Shown here in pieces: positions 26,206-34,220 of a stretch of 64,000 bases of DNA. The notes beneath the pieces were generated by a model. That model searched no databases and was not told the origin of the DNA. It was given only the letters and a program-made list of their open reading frames with translations. The translations under genes and the position numbers were made by a program. Location: positions 2,226,001 to 2,290,000 of the forward strand of contig NZ_OX636706.1 of the NCBI RefSeq assembly GCF_951793255.1. The letters run 5' to 3'. Positions within the stretch are counted from its first letter, which is position 1. Each line of letters begins with the position of its first letter. This DNA comes from Desulfovibrio piger (GTDB lineage: Bacteria > Desulfobacterota > Desulfovibrionia > Desulfovibrionales > Desulfovibrionaceae).

Positions 26206-27438
26206 ATGCACGCACTTCACCCGAGAAATCTTTTTGCGCTGTTTTGTCTTCTGCTGCTGACAGCATCGGCGGCAGCCGCCACCCCGGCAAATCACGATGC
26301 CCTCATGACCGACGGCGAATACCGGAAAGCCTTTGAGGCCTATTCCACAACAGAGCAGGAAGCCGGGGAACGCCTTGACGCCCAAGATTTTGCCGCCGTC
26401 CAGAAAGTTGTGCAGGCAGAAATGGCGGAATGGGCCGAGATGGAAATATCCGCTGGCTCATCGGAAACCGAAGCATGGAGCAATGCCTATGCGACGGGAC
26501 GCGACAGCCTGAACCGCGAACTGATGTGGGACTGGCTGCGCCGTCACCCTGAAGGCGTTCAGGGATTCTACCGGATGCAGAGCAAGACCTTTGACGGCTG
26601 GATGACCGTGCGGAAGGAAAAAAACGCGGATATGTACGCAGTGCATATTGTTGCCAGCCAAAAGAGCACTCCTTTCAACAGCGGTGAGCTGGATGGCGTG
26701 AGCAGGCTCAAGGACAACAGCATGCAGGTTGCGGATCAGTCCGATGAAAAGAATCCTGTCCAGATTGCCTTTCATGGAGAGACGGCAACCATCGTCGAAC
26801 CCGAGGCTTTCAAAAAAAGCGGAGCCCTGGGCTCCGGTGTCAGCTTTGACGGTGACTTCATACGTGAAAAGAAATTCGAGGAAAAAAACTTTTCTACGGA
26901 AGAGAGAAAACGTATGAGCGTATTCCTGTCTTATTTCACCGAAATCGGTATGATGAATTTCACGGCTGAAGATGTGCTCAGTACAGATACCCCCTATGAA
27001 ATGATTCGATTCGGCATTTGGCATAATTTCATGAACGACGATAGCCACATTCAACCTTGTGCCGCGCATGGATGTCCATGGGGTTCTCTGACCATAGACT
27101 GCGCTTACGTCAAAGACAGCCTTCAGCATTATTTTGGCTATAACCTCAGGCAATGTCTCTCTGCAACACATCCGGATTCGAGTTCTCCCTATGACAAGTA
27201 TCAGTTCGATGGCACGCGGTATCATTTTGAAGGGGCTGCCGGTGAGGCTGTCTACTATACGCAGGTCAACGAGGCCAGGCAACGCACGGATGGGTTGATT
27301 GAGATGAAAGGCATAGTCTACAACGCGGACGGCAAAAAGGACATTCTAGGCAACGTTACCGCCCTAGCCAAACCTCATACCTGGAAAGGAAAGGACACTT
27401 TGGCTATTGTGAGCCTGAAAACACAATTCAAAGAGTAG
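26206..27438 (+). CDS. Secreted protein, paralogue A
   Basis: A 410-residue protein. ATG 26206 with AAGGAG upstream begins the signal peptide (FALFCLLLLTASAAAA). The mature N-terminus is helical and acidic (AYSTTEQEAGERLDAQDF), vaguely like LprI/DUF1311 proteins. A beta domain follows (VQGFYRMQSKTFDGWMTV ... MYAVHIVASQ ... ATIVEPEAFKKSG), and this pattern is repeated in the next gene. The C-terminal part, residues about 230-410, is unique to this copy and contains AAHGCPWGSLTIDCAYV with Cys residues. The function is unknown. Confidence 0.55.
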   Translation: MHALHPRNLFALFCLLLLTASAAAATPANHDALMTDGEYRKAFEAYSTTEQEAGERLDAQDFAAVQKVVQAEMAEWAEMEISAGSSETEAWSNAYATGRDSLNRELMWDWLRRHPEGVQGFYRMQSKTFDGWMTVRKEKNADMYAVHIVASQKSTPFNSGELDGVSRLKDNSMQVADQSDEKNPVQIAFHGETATIVEPEAFKKSGALGSGVSFDGDFIREKKFEEKNFSTEERKRMSVFLSYFTEIGMMNFTAEDVLSTDTPYEMIRFGIWHNFMNDDSHIQPCAAHGCPWGSLTIDCAYVKDSLQHYFGYNLRQCLSATHPDSSSPYDKYQFDGTRYHFEGAAGEAVYYTQVNEARQRTDGLIEMKGIVYNADGKKDILGNVTALAKPHTWKGKDTLAIVSLKTQFKE

Positions 27439-27494
27439 CTTTGTATCTGTTTCGGAACAAGGCCAACCTATGCAACCTGATAAAGGAGTAGACA

Positions 27495-28241
27495 ATGCCT
27501 AAAGCCATACCTTTTCTCTTTCTTGTCCTCTCGTCTTTTTGTCTATGCCCGTTCGCTTTCGCTCTGCCGCAGCAGCATGAGGCATGGTATCAAGATAATG
27601 ATGCCTACCGCACAATGTATGACCGTTACGAGATCGGGCTTCAGAGAGCCTATGACGCATTACCCGAAGAATCATACAAAATATTGGAGAAAGAAAATGA
27701 TGCGGCCATTGACGAAAGTGTGAAGCATGCCGAACCTGCAGGGAAAAACGCCGCCTTGACCTGTGCTCAGGCTTTGGCGGAACGCATCTTGATTATGGAA
27801 GAAATGGTGAGCAATGCGGACTCGGAACGGGTTGCGGGCACGCCCAATCCTCTTGAGGGATTCTACCGCCTGATCGGGCGTCAGGGGGATGATGGCTATC
27901 TGACCATTAGCCGGGATGGAAACGGCTGCTACTGCCTGGAAATTGCCGTATGGCAGACAGACACGCCGCAAAGTTTCGGGTGGAGCCAGGCTCAAGCAGC
28001 TACAGTGAGCGATAGTTTCAGCACTACGGCGGTGTATCATCCGCAAGCTGCCGAAGAAAGCAACGCCAGGGACATCCAACTGCATTTCACCATCAAAAGC
28101 GGCCAAGCTACGGTCACTACCACAGAAGTATTCAAAAAAGGGGGATACGTCTGGTTTAGCCGAGGAGAAAAATTCGTTGCAAAAAATATTATCCTGGATG
28201 GAACCTATCGGCGTATGCCCTACAGCCAAACTGGCAAGTAA
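27495..28241 (+). CDS. Secreted protein, paralogue B
   Basis: A 248-residue protein with AAAGGAG before ATG 27495 and a signal peptide ending at CPFAFA. It shares with paralogue A the helical N-terminal region and the beta domain: LEGFYRLIGRQGDDGYLTI, GCYCLEIAVWQT and ATVTTTEVFKKGGYVW. It lacks the C-terminal half. It is the last gene of the nine-gene run, since the next DNA (from about 28245) is transposase debris on the other strand. The family is unknown; a weak LprI-like resemblance is noted for the helical part. Confidence 0.55.
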   Translation: MPKAIPFLFLVLSSFCLCPFAFALPQQHEAWYQDNDAYRTMYDRYEIGLQRAYDALPEESYKILEKENDAAIDESVKHAEPAGKNAALTCAQALAERILIMEEMVSNADSERVAGTPNPLEGFYRLIGRQGDDGYLTISRDGNGCYCLEIAVWQTDTPQSFGWSQAQAATVSDSFSTTAVYHPQAAEESNARDIQLHFTIKSGQATVTTTEVFKKGGYVWFSRGEKFVAKNIILDGTYRRMPYSQTGK

Positions 28242-28244
28242 CAA

Positions 28245-28665
28245 TGGATGCGAAAAATAACCTCGGAATGGCCGCCTGGAAAATCTTTGTCCCTGTTTTT
28301 GACGTAGAGCCGTAAAATTTGTAGGGCAGAGCGTGGTTCCGTTCGAGCCTCGGGAATAATTGCTGTATAGACTCTCCCGTTTCTCTTCAGCAGACCCAAA
28401 ACAGCTATTTTTCCGGCAGATCTCCGCCCCCGTTTACCTTTTCTTACTCCTCCAAAGTAACTTTCATCAGCTTCTATCTCACAGGCCATGTGATAACTGG
28501 GGAGATGAGAAGCAATAAGACGGCGTAAGCGCATGAAATAGAATGCAGCTGTGTTACGTTTTACTCCGACTATCTCTCCCGGCAGCCCTTGCCGTAGCAC
28601 CTGCTACAAAAAATTTTATGAGTTCTGTCTGTTGCCGATTACTTAGTTTGCTGCGCCTTTCACAT
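28245..28665 (-). pseudogene. IS1595-family (ISXO2-like) transposase fragment
   Basis: Remnant of a DDE transposase. KLSNRQQTELIKFFVAGATA (zinc-less HTH part) continues in another frame as EIVGVKRNTAAFYFMRLRRL, then IEADESYFGGVRKGKRG with the first catalytic Asp. One frameshift lies near 28590, and the protein breaks off after LYVKNRDKDFPGG, so the second Asp and Glu regions are gone. It is non-functional. Another, intact, ISXO2-like gene is at 33490. Confidence 0.75.
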
Positions 28666-28673
28666 ATATGTCG

Positions 28674-29579
28674 CTATCCTCTGTCCAGGATGGAAGCCGG
28701 AGGTTTTCTGCCTAACGCCGAGTGAGGACGGAGAAAATTGTAATACTGTGTCCATCTCGGCAGGCAGACTGTCCTCTTCCATGAGTGGGTATACGTTTAC
28801 GCGTATGCCCACTCTTTTAACGCCGTTCGGATGAACCGCTCCGCTTTACCGTTGGTTTGGGGTTGGTAAGGACGAGTACGCTTGTGCCGAATACCGAACT
28901 CACGGCAGGCTTCCCGGAATTTGTATGGTCTGTAGCAGTAAGTACTCTTTCAATCCTGATGCCGCAGGAGGCATACCAGGCAAAACCGCACACCACAAAA
29001 ACTCGACGGCGGATTCGACAGTTTCGTCTGGGTAAATGCCCGTACAGGCTGCCCGGGAAGCATCATCCACACAGACATGCAGATATTCCCAGCCGGGACG
29101 GCGACGAGGGACTTGTCGCGTTCTCGTCTTTCTGTGTCCCACGCCATCAATCTTGCCCAGACGCTTGATATCCAGATGAAGCATTTGTCCGGGCTTTTCC
29201 TATTGATAACGTCGCACAGGAAGTTTTTCCTCCAGAGAGGAGAGGTGGGCGCAATCAAGTTTGTGCAGGATGCGAAAACCGTACTGCGCGAAAGGCCGAG
29301 ACTTGCCGCTATGTCATCGCCGGTCTGCCGTTGTTTGCGCAGGGCAAAAACTTTTCCGTGTATCGACTCTGTCAGCTTGCTTCGACAGCGGACAGAGCGG
29401 GAACTCCTGTCAGCCAGAACTTCTACGCCACCCTGCTGATAACGTTTTTTCCGTTTTCTGGCGGTTCGTACACTCACGCCAAAAACAGCCGATACTATCG
29501 CGGCTGGGCTATGCGCCATCCGCCTGACCATTTCCTCTCGACCTCGTGCCGTCAATTTGGCATTCTTATGGCTGTTCAC
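28674..29579 (-). pseudogene. IS481-family transposase, frameshifted
   Basis: Begins intact (MNSHKNAKLTARGREEMVRR, a typical IS481 start with HTH FGVSVRTARKRKKRYQQGG). It then shifts frame near 29250 to LHLDIKRLGKID and VCVDDASRAACTGIYPDET. It shifts again near 28930 to FGIRHKRTRPYQPQTNGKAE, where the DDE domain ends with an in-frame stop before THSWKRTVCLP and FLRPHSALGRKPP. At least two frameshifts and one stop make it dead. Confidence 0.8.
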
Positions 29580-29636
29580 CTTCTCCCCAAATTCTGTTGC
29601 TGTTCTATGATAAGAGAATGTCCGGCCTACACCTTG

Positions 29637-30450
29637 CTATACCAGTTTTTTCCAAAGGATACAGGCCAAAGCAAGGTAAAGTAGTCCCATAAAATTGACG
29701 AGGTAACAACAGTAGCGAGTGCGTAAGCTCCGAAAACCCTTCAGCCAGGCAAATGTCCGTTCCACTACCCAGCGGCGGGCTGGATTCCTCCGGCCTTCAC
29801 GGACTTCTTCCCCCCGGCTGCGGATATGTTCCTCAAATCCGTTAACATAAACTTCCTCGCTGACTCGCGGATAATCATACCCCTTGTCCAGACAGAGGTG
29901 TCGAACTTCAGCCCCCAGGAACCAGCCGCCCATTTCCCGAGATTTTTTCAGCGTTGCTCCTATCAGGCGGCTGTCATGCTCATTGGCGCCTACAGCCGTC
30001 ACTCCCAGAGGAATACCCTGACCGTCCACATGGAGATGGATCTTGCCGCCACTTCGCCCTCTATCCGTCGGGTTGCGTCCGAGGCCCTCAGCCGCTGATT
30101 TTTTGAGAGCGCGTCGGCGCTTGCAGCAAGGTGCCGTCCATAGCTTGCCATTGGGCATCTACGCCGACCTTTTCCCCATATTCCGCAAGAAATATGCGAA
30201 AAATCTCCGCCATGACACCGGCTTTGTTCCAGCGTTGGAAGTGTTCGTGGACAGTGCTTTTTGAGCCATAGCAGGCGGAAAGCATGGCCCATTGGCATCC
30301 GCTCCGGCATTTGTAGAGAATCCCGGCAAGAATCGTGCGCTGTGAAAGCGGCTTGCTGCCGCCACTTCTTTTTCGTTTGAATGGGGCAAGAAGAGTCTCG
30401 ATACGTTCCCACAGTTCATCAGGCACATCGCGAAAGTCTGTCTGTTTCAT
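29637..30450 (-). CDS. IS5-family transposase in two frames (second IS5 type)
   Basis: Frame A (30450-30088) begins MKQTDFRDVPDELWERIETL and ends in MDGTLLQAPTR. Frame B (to 29637) carries GRNPTDRGRSGGKIHLHVDGQG, ANEHDSRLI, LCLDKGYDYPRV and RRWVVERTFAWLKGF. The join is at a run of six A in CTCAAAAAATC near 30100. Frame B is +1 (or -2) relative to A, so this is either programmed shifting as in related IS or a lesion. It is unlike the IS5 element at 15609. Terminal repeats were not found, and on its upstream side it cuts into a DUF6236-like gene. Confidence 0.7.
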
Positions 30451-30485
30451 GGGACGAGCTTACCAGATTTTTTTAGAATCAAAAA

Positions 30486-30635
30486 TCATGCCGGATATCC
30501 TCTTAATTCTGGATGATCTTCACACTCTATACCTTCTGGAACAATGCGATATATTTTATCCCATAAGAGCGAGGCTCCTAAAACCCAATTCTTATATCTA
30601 AAATTTATTGAAGGATAATAAATTGCTGCATTCAT
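30486..30635 (-). pseudogene. Truncated N-terminus of a DUF6236-like protein
   Basis: A 49-codon remnant: MNAAIYYPSINFRYKNWVLG, then SLLWDKIYRIVPEG. This is the characteristic start of DUF6236 family proteins, which are normally several hundred residues long. It stops at the junction with the IS5-type transposase region. The rest is gone. A weak GAAG motif precedes the ATG. Confidence 0.5.
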
Positions 30636-30680
30636 TTCTATTCTTCAAGATCATTTGTTGACTATATTTTGTGCAAGCAC

Positions 30681-30974
30681 TTATCTATCCTGCGCATCAA
30701 GATATGCATCCAGTGCCGCCCGCACGACATCAACCTCTGAGCGCTCCTGTTCAAAAGCAAAGCGGCGCAAACGTTGATTCAGGCCAACAGGCAAGGCAAA
30801 GGACTTGACCTTGACGGCCTCTCCCTTTGGCCTGCCAACGGGACGTATTTCGGCTTTTTCCACGAGGGACTCTCCTGATGCCGCCGTGCCAGTAGTCTCA
30901 GTCGGTTTGAAAAGTTCATTTACTTTCAAAGCATTGCCCTCGATACGGTGCTTTCCTCGTTCGCCAAGGCCCAT
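30681..30974 (-). CDS. Small partition partner / DNA-binding protein downstream of parA
   Basis: A 97-residue protein, starting after GGAGATAGGGAT. The N-terminal half is basic and flexible. The C-terminal half (VKVKSFALPVGLNQRLRRFAFEQERSEVDVVRAALDAYLDAQ) looks like a ribbon-helix-helix fold, as in small ParB-like proteins of type Ib partition systems. It lies 58 bp after parA on the same strand. Role by analogy: it binds a centromere and recruits ParA. Confidence 0.65.
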   Translation of the reverse strand: MGLGERGKHRIEGNALKVNELFKPTETTGTAASGESLVEKAEIRPVGRPKGEAVKVKSFALPVGLNQRLRRFAFEQERSEVDVVRAALDAYLDAQDR

Positions 30975-31032
30975 ATCCCTATCTCCATATTTTCATATAT
31001 CACTATTATTATTTTTTAATATAGAAAAATAA

Positions 31033-31788
31033 TCATATTTTTCTTGTGCGTGCAAGGAACTCGTTGGCAAGAGCGCCGTAATCCTGTGCGCCAAAGGACT
31101 TCGCCCGGTACTCAAAAATGCTCTTGCCATTACTGGGCGCTTCGGCCAAGGCAACATTGTCGCGGATGCAGGTAGAGAACAGCATATCCCCCAAACTTTC
31201 CCGCAGTCCCTCGGCCACATCCCGATTCAGGGACTTACGCTTATCATAAAAAGTCAGGAGAACCCCCAGAAGAGACAGCGATGGATTGAGGGCCTCCCGC
31301 ACGCTTTGCATCGTCTGCTGGATCAGTTCCAGCCCCGCCAACGCATAATATTCTGCCTGAACCGGGATCAGCAGGCTGTGCGCTGCGGTCAGGGCGTTGA
31401 CGGTCAACAGCCCCAGTGAAGGAGGACAGTCAAGCAGGATGTAGTCATAATCGAGACCCAGCAAAGCCTTTTTAAGCAGGTTTTCCCGTCCCATGCGCGT
31501 TGCAAAGGCCAGTTCGGCCACAGCAAGATCCCGCGACGCCGGGAGAAGATGCAATGTATTGGACAGAGGGAATACTGCCTCCGGGACAGCTCTGTCTCCT
31601 GCCATGACTTCGTAGGAAGACGCCTGAACATCGGCAGAGGCCAGTCCGCAGGCATCCGTCAGATTTCCCTGGGCATCGAGATCGACCAACAGGGTTTTCA
31701 TCTGGCGGCTCAGGGCCATTCCCAGATTGTGCACTGTGGTGGTCTTGCCAACGCCCCCTTTCTGATTTGCAACTGCGCAAACATGCAT
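31033..31788 (-). CDS. parA: ParA/Soj-type partition ATPase
   Basis: A 251-residue ATPase with deviant Walker A KGGVGKTTT at residues 10-18, LLVDLDAQGNLT (switch I), and YDYILLDCPPSLGLLTVNAL (Walker B / switch II). There is no N-terminal HTH, so it is the short type Ib / Soj form. AGGAGGTGCGCT precedes the ATG. It segregates the element with the RHH partner next to it. The 170 bp upstream and the gap before the partner are AT-rich and share the word TTTTCATAT (about 30988 and 31847), a candidate operator or centromere half-site. Confidence 0.88.
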   Translation of the reverse strand: MHVCAVANQKGGVGKTTTVHNLGMALSRQMKTLLVDLDAQGNLTDACGLASADVQASSYEVMAGDRAVPEAVFPLSNTLHLLPASRDLAVAELAFATRMGRENLLKKALLGLDYDYILLDCPPSLGLLTVNALTAAHSLLIPVQAEYYALAGLELIQQTMQSVREALNPSLSLLGVLLTFYDKRKSLNRDVAEGLRESLGDMLFSTCIRDNVALAEAPSNGKSIFEYRAKSFGAQDYGALANEFLARTRKI

Positions 31789-31959
31789 AGCGCACCTCCT
31801 GTTTTATATAAAAATATATCTATATTAAAATTTTTTCATGTCAATATTTTTTCATATGGAAATATTAAAAAGCAGTTTCCAAGTCCTAGAAAAATCATCG
31901 TCTCCCCGTCCGCACAAAAATCTTCTTAGGCGTAACACGTTAATAATAAATAAAAATAT

Positions 31960-32718
31960 GAGAGTATTGCTAAAAGAATGATAAAATATCTTCTCTTTGC
32001 CCGTTCACATGAAATCTGGCAAAGAGAGATATTGTGAGATCAACCATTCGCAAGGACCTTGAAACCACCTGAGATTTACGTTTGAAACGGGCAAACCAGT
32101 GTCTTTGGCGGGCATTATTTCGTTCAATTCGCACGGTTCCCCGTTTTCCTTGAATGAGGTCGTCCTCGGGTATTTCCCGTGGATATACTTTCCAGTTGTC
32201 GGTACAGAAGAACCAGACAGACCAACAGCGAAGCCTTGCCATCAATCTTGCAAGAGTGCTTTGGTCACGATTGCCACATTCCCAGTCAATGAGTTGACCG
32301 GTATCGCGACAATAAGCTTTCCAGAGCCATAGTTTGTTTTTTTTGAATGCAAATAGTGCCACATCTCATCAAGTTCTATGATGACAGCTTCCCCAGGAGA
32401 AGGCTTTTCATAAGTTTTTTCAGCGAAATCCCGGACCCAACGCATGACGGTCGATGTTGCAACTCCATAAATACGTGCTATGGCATTAAACGAAAGGCCC
32501 AAAGTATAAAGCAGGATGGCCATTGCCTTTTCCGTTGCCGGTCGTCCTCTGGGAGTGTCACGGGTAAATTGAAAACCGCAGTCTTTGCAGCGAAATCTCT
32601 GACGCTCCAAGTGTCTTCCATTCTTCACAATCCGCTCTGACGCACATTTTGGACAGTATTGCATAAAGAACTCCTTAACTGGAGTATGCCATTATAACAT
32701 TCTTTATGCAATACTCTC
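31960..32718 (-). mobile_element. IS1-family element with perfect 8-bp target duplication
   Basis: A 759-bp element. The ends are GAGAGTATTGC on both sides (imperfect inverted repeats continuing into AAAGAATG). The 8-bp direct repeat AAAAATAT flanks it at 31952-31959 and 32719-32726, so the insertion is recent and the flanks have not been rearranged. It sits between parA and the helicase fragment. Confidence 0.9.
31970..32664 (-). CDS. IS1-family transposase (InsAB' by -1 frameshift)
   Basis: The upstream frame (32664-32242) is InsA-like: zinc motif YCPKCASERIVKNG...FRCKDCG, then an HTH (FNAIARIYGVATSTVMRWV). The downstream frame (to 31970) has the catalytic part: WLWKAYCRDTGQLIDWECGN, FCTDNWKVY and IERNNARQRHWFARFKRKS. 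The run of eight A before CAAAC at about 32336-32345 is the slippery site. Both parts are undamaged, so the element is likely active. Confidence 0.88.
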
Positions 32719-32831
32719 AAAAATATCAGTTCCCCCTTCCTGACAGTCGGGATTCTCTCCCTGCTTTCCTTGGCCTGCCGAATAGGGTATACAAAGGTTT
32801 CTTTAAGATTTTTCAGGAGTTCCGGCAATCC

Positions 32832-33497
32832 ATGAAAATTATTGACAATATCAATATTCTTCTTGGTGATGACCTCAAAAAAGCACTTGGAAGAAAGGGC
32901 CGTCTGAAAATAGCGGCTTCCTGTTTCTCCATGTACGCCTATGAGGCATTATGCAAAGAACTCAAGCACCTGGAAGCCTTTGAGTTCATATTTACGGAGC
33001 CGACATTTGTACCGGACGAGGCCGCAGGCAAGATCAAAAAAGAGCGGCGTGAATTTTTCATTCCCCGGCAGCATCGGGAAAGCAGTCTGTACGGCACGGA
33101 ATTTGAGATACAATTACGCAACAAGCTGACGCAACGGGCCATTGCCCGGGAATGCGCTGACTGGCTCCGGCGCAAAGCCACGTTTCGATCCAACCGGACA
33201 CAGGCTCCCATGCAGCAATTTGCCTGCGTGTCATCTCCGGAAGGAGAGACTGTCTACTGCGGCATTCAGGGATTCACGGCTGTAGAGCTTGGCTATCAGA
33301 AAGACAATGCCGTCTCCCGCATGATCAACTGTCTGGAGGAACAGCCCTTCACATCAACCTATCTTGCCCTGTTTGACCAGATTTGGAACAACACCGACCA
33401 GCTCCAGAACGTGACGGAAACAGTCTGCGACCATATCGCTTCCGTCTACACGGAGAATGCGCCGGAACGCATTTATTTTTGGCTCTTGACTAGCTGA
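32832..33497 (+). pseudogene. N-terminal fragment of a PLD-domain SNF2-type helicase
   Basis: Starts with ATG 32832 (CAGGAG upstream). The first 216 residues carry a phospholipase-D-like N-terminal domain (INILLGDDLKKALGRKGRLK ... FEFIFTEPTFV) and a middle region ending in ENAPERIYF. At this point related proteins continue into a helicase domain of several hundred residues. Here the frame runs into the terminal repeat of the IS1595 element, reads a few foreign residues (WLLTS) and stops. The remaining gene is missing on the other side, so it is a true truncation. The original role may have been defence or DNA processing on the element. Confidence 0.7.
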
Positions 33498-34220
33498 GAG
33501 GATTTTCTCTGAGCAGTTTTAGCACCAGAAGGTAAATGTTCTCTTGTCTATGATTAAACCGAAACTCACATTCTTTCAAATGGAGATAAAACGTTTGTTT
33601 TTGAAGGCCCCTAAAACGAACCAGCCGGGTTTTTGCATAGCTCCAAAAACTTTCTATCCCATTGATATGTGAGTGCTTATTGGAAAATTCATTGTGCGAA
33701 TGCTGGACGCGGAAGTGTTTTTGGTATCCCAAATCGACGAGCCCGTCATAACCTCGCCAACCATCGGAATGAATGACGCTTTCAAGGTCTACACGTCCAC
33801 GTATGATGCCCTGGAGAGTGGCTCTGGAGCAATCAGGAACGATTTCCGTATAGACGTTATCATTGCGTTTGAACAGGCCGAAAACAATGGTTTTTTCGCG
33901 TGCTCCACGGCCTCTGATGCCCCTGACCCGGCGAGCGCCGAAGTAGCTTTCATCAACCTCGACTTCCCCTTTGACGGGAGACTCCGCCTCGCAATAACGG
34001 GCAATTCTTTCCCGGAAAGCCGTCACATACCGGTTGACGGTGTTTCGGTTAACACCGGACAATTCCGCAATCTGTGAAGCTGTCAAATCAACGGAAAAAA
34101 GCTTCACAAGTTGCCGAATTTTTGCCTCGGAAATTCTTGAACGATATGCGTACTTGTTTTTCATTGCCATGGCTGCCTGGATAACCTTTTTAGGATATCT
34201 CAGCTAGTCAAGAGCCAAAA
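33477..34220 (-). mobile_element. IS1595-family (ISXO2-like) element
   Basis: A 744-bp element bounded by a perfect 23-bp inverted repeat (33477-33499 and 34198-34220; core GGCTCTTGACTAGCTGAGA). The expected 8-bp duplication is absent: the flanks read GCATTTAT on the left and TTAATAGC on the right. A deletion or recombination therefore took place at this copy after insertion. Confidence 0.85.
33490..34170 (-). CDS. IS1595-family transposase (ISXO2-like)
   Basis: A 226-residue DDE transposase, complete. HTH region SQIAELSGVNRNTVNRYVTAF, first Asp in EVDESYFGARRVRG, second Asp in VIHSDGWRGYDGLVDLGY, and His/Asn motif HSHNEFSNKHSHINGIESFWSYAK with Glu. This short form lacks an N-terminal zinc ribbon. 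It is likely active and related to the fragment at 28245. Confidence 0.88.
   Translation of the reverse strand: MAMKNKYAYRSRISEAKIRQLVKLFSVDLTASQIAELSGVNRNTVNRYVTAFRERIARYCEAESPVKGEVEVDESYFGARRVRGIRGRGAREKTIVFGLFKRNDNVYTEIVPDCSRATLQGIIRGRVDLESVIHSDGWRGYDGLVDLGYQKHFRVQHSHNEFSNKHSHINGIESFWSYAKTRLVRFRGLQKQTFYLHLKECEFRFNHRQENIYLLVLKLLRENPLS

Noticed and set aside
29600-30480. Terminal inverted repeats of the second IS5-type element
   Set aside because: TACCAG-T(n) occurs at both sides but as a direct, not an inverted, repeat; element ends left undefined.
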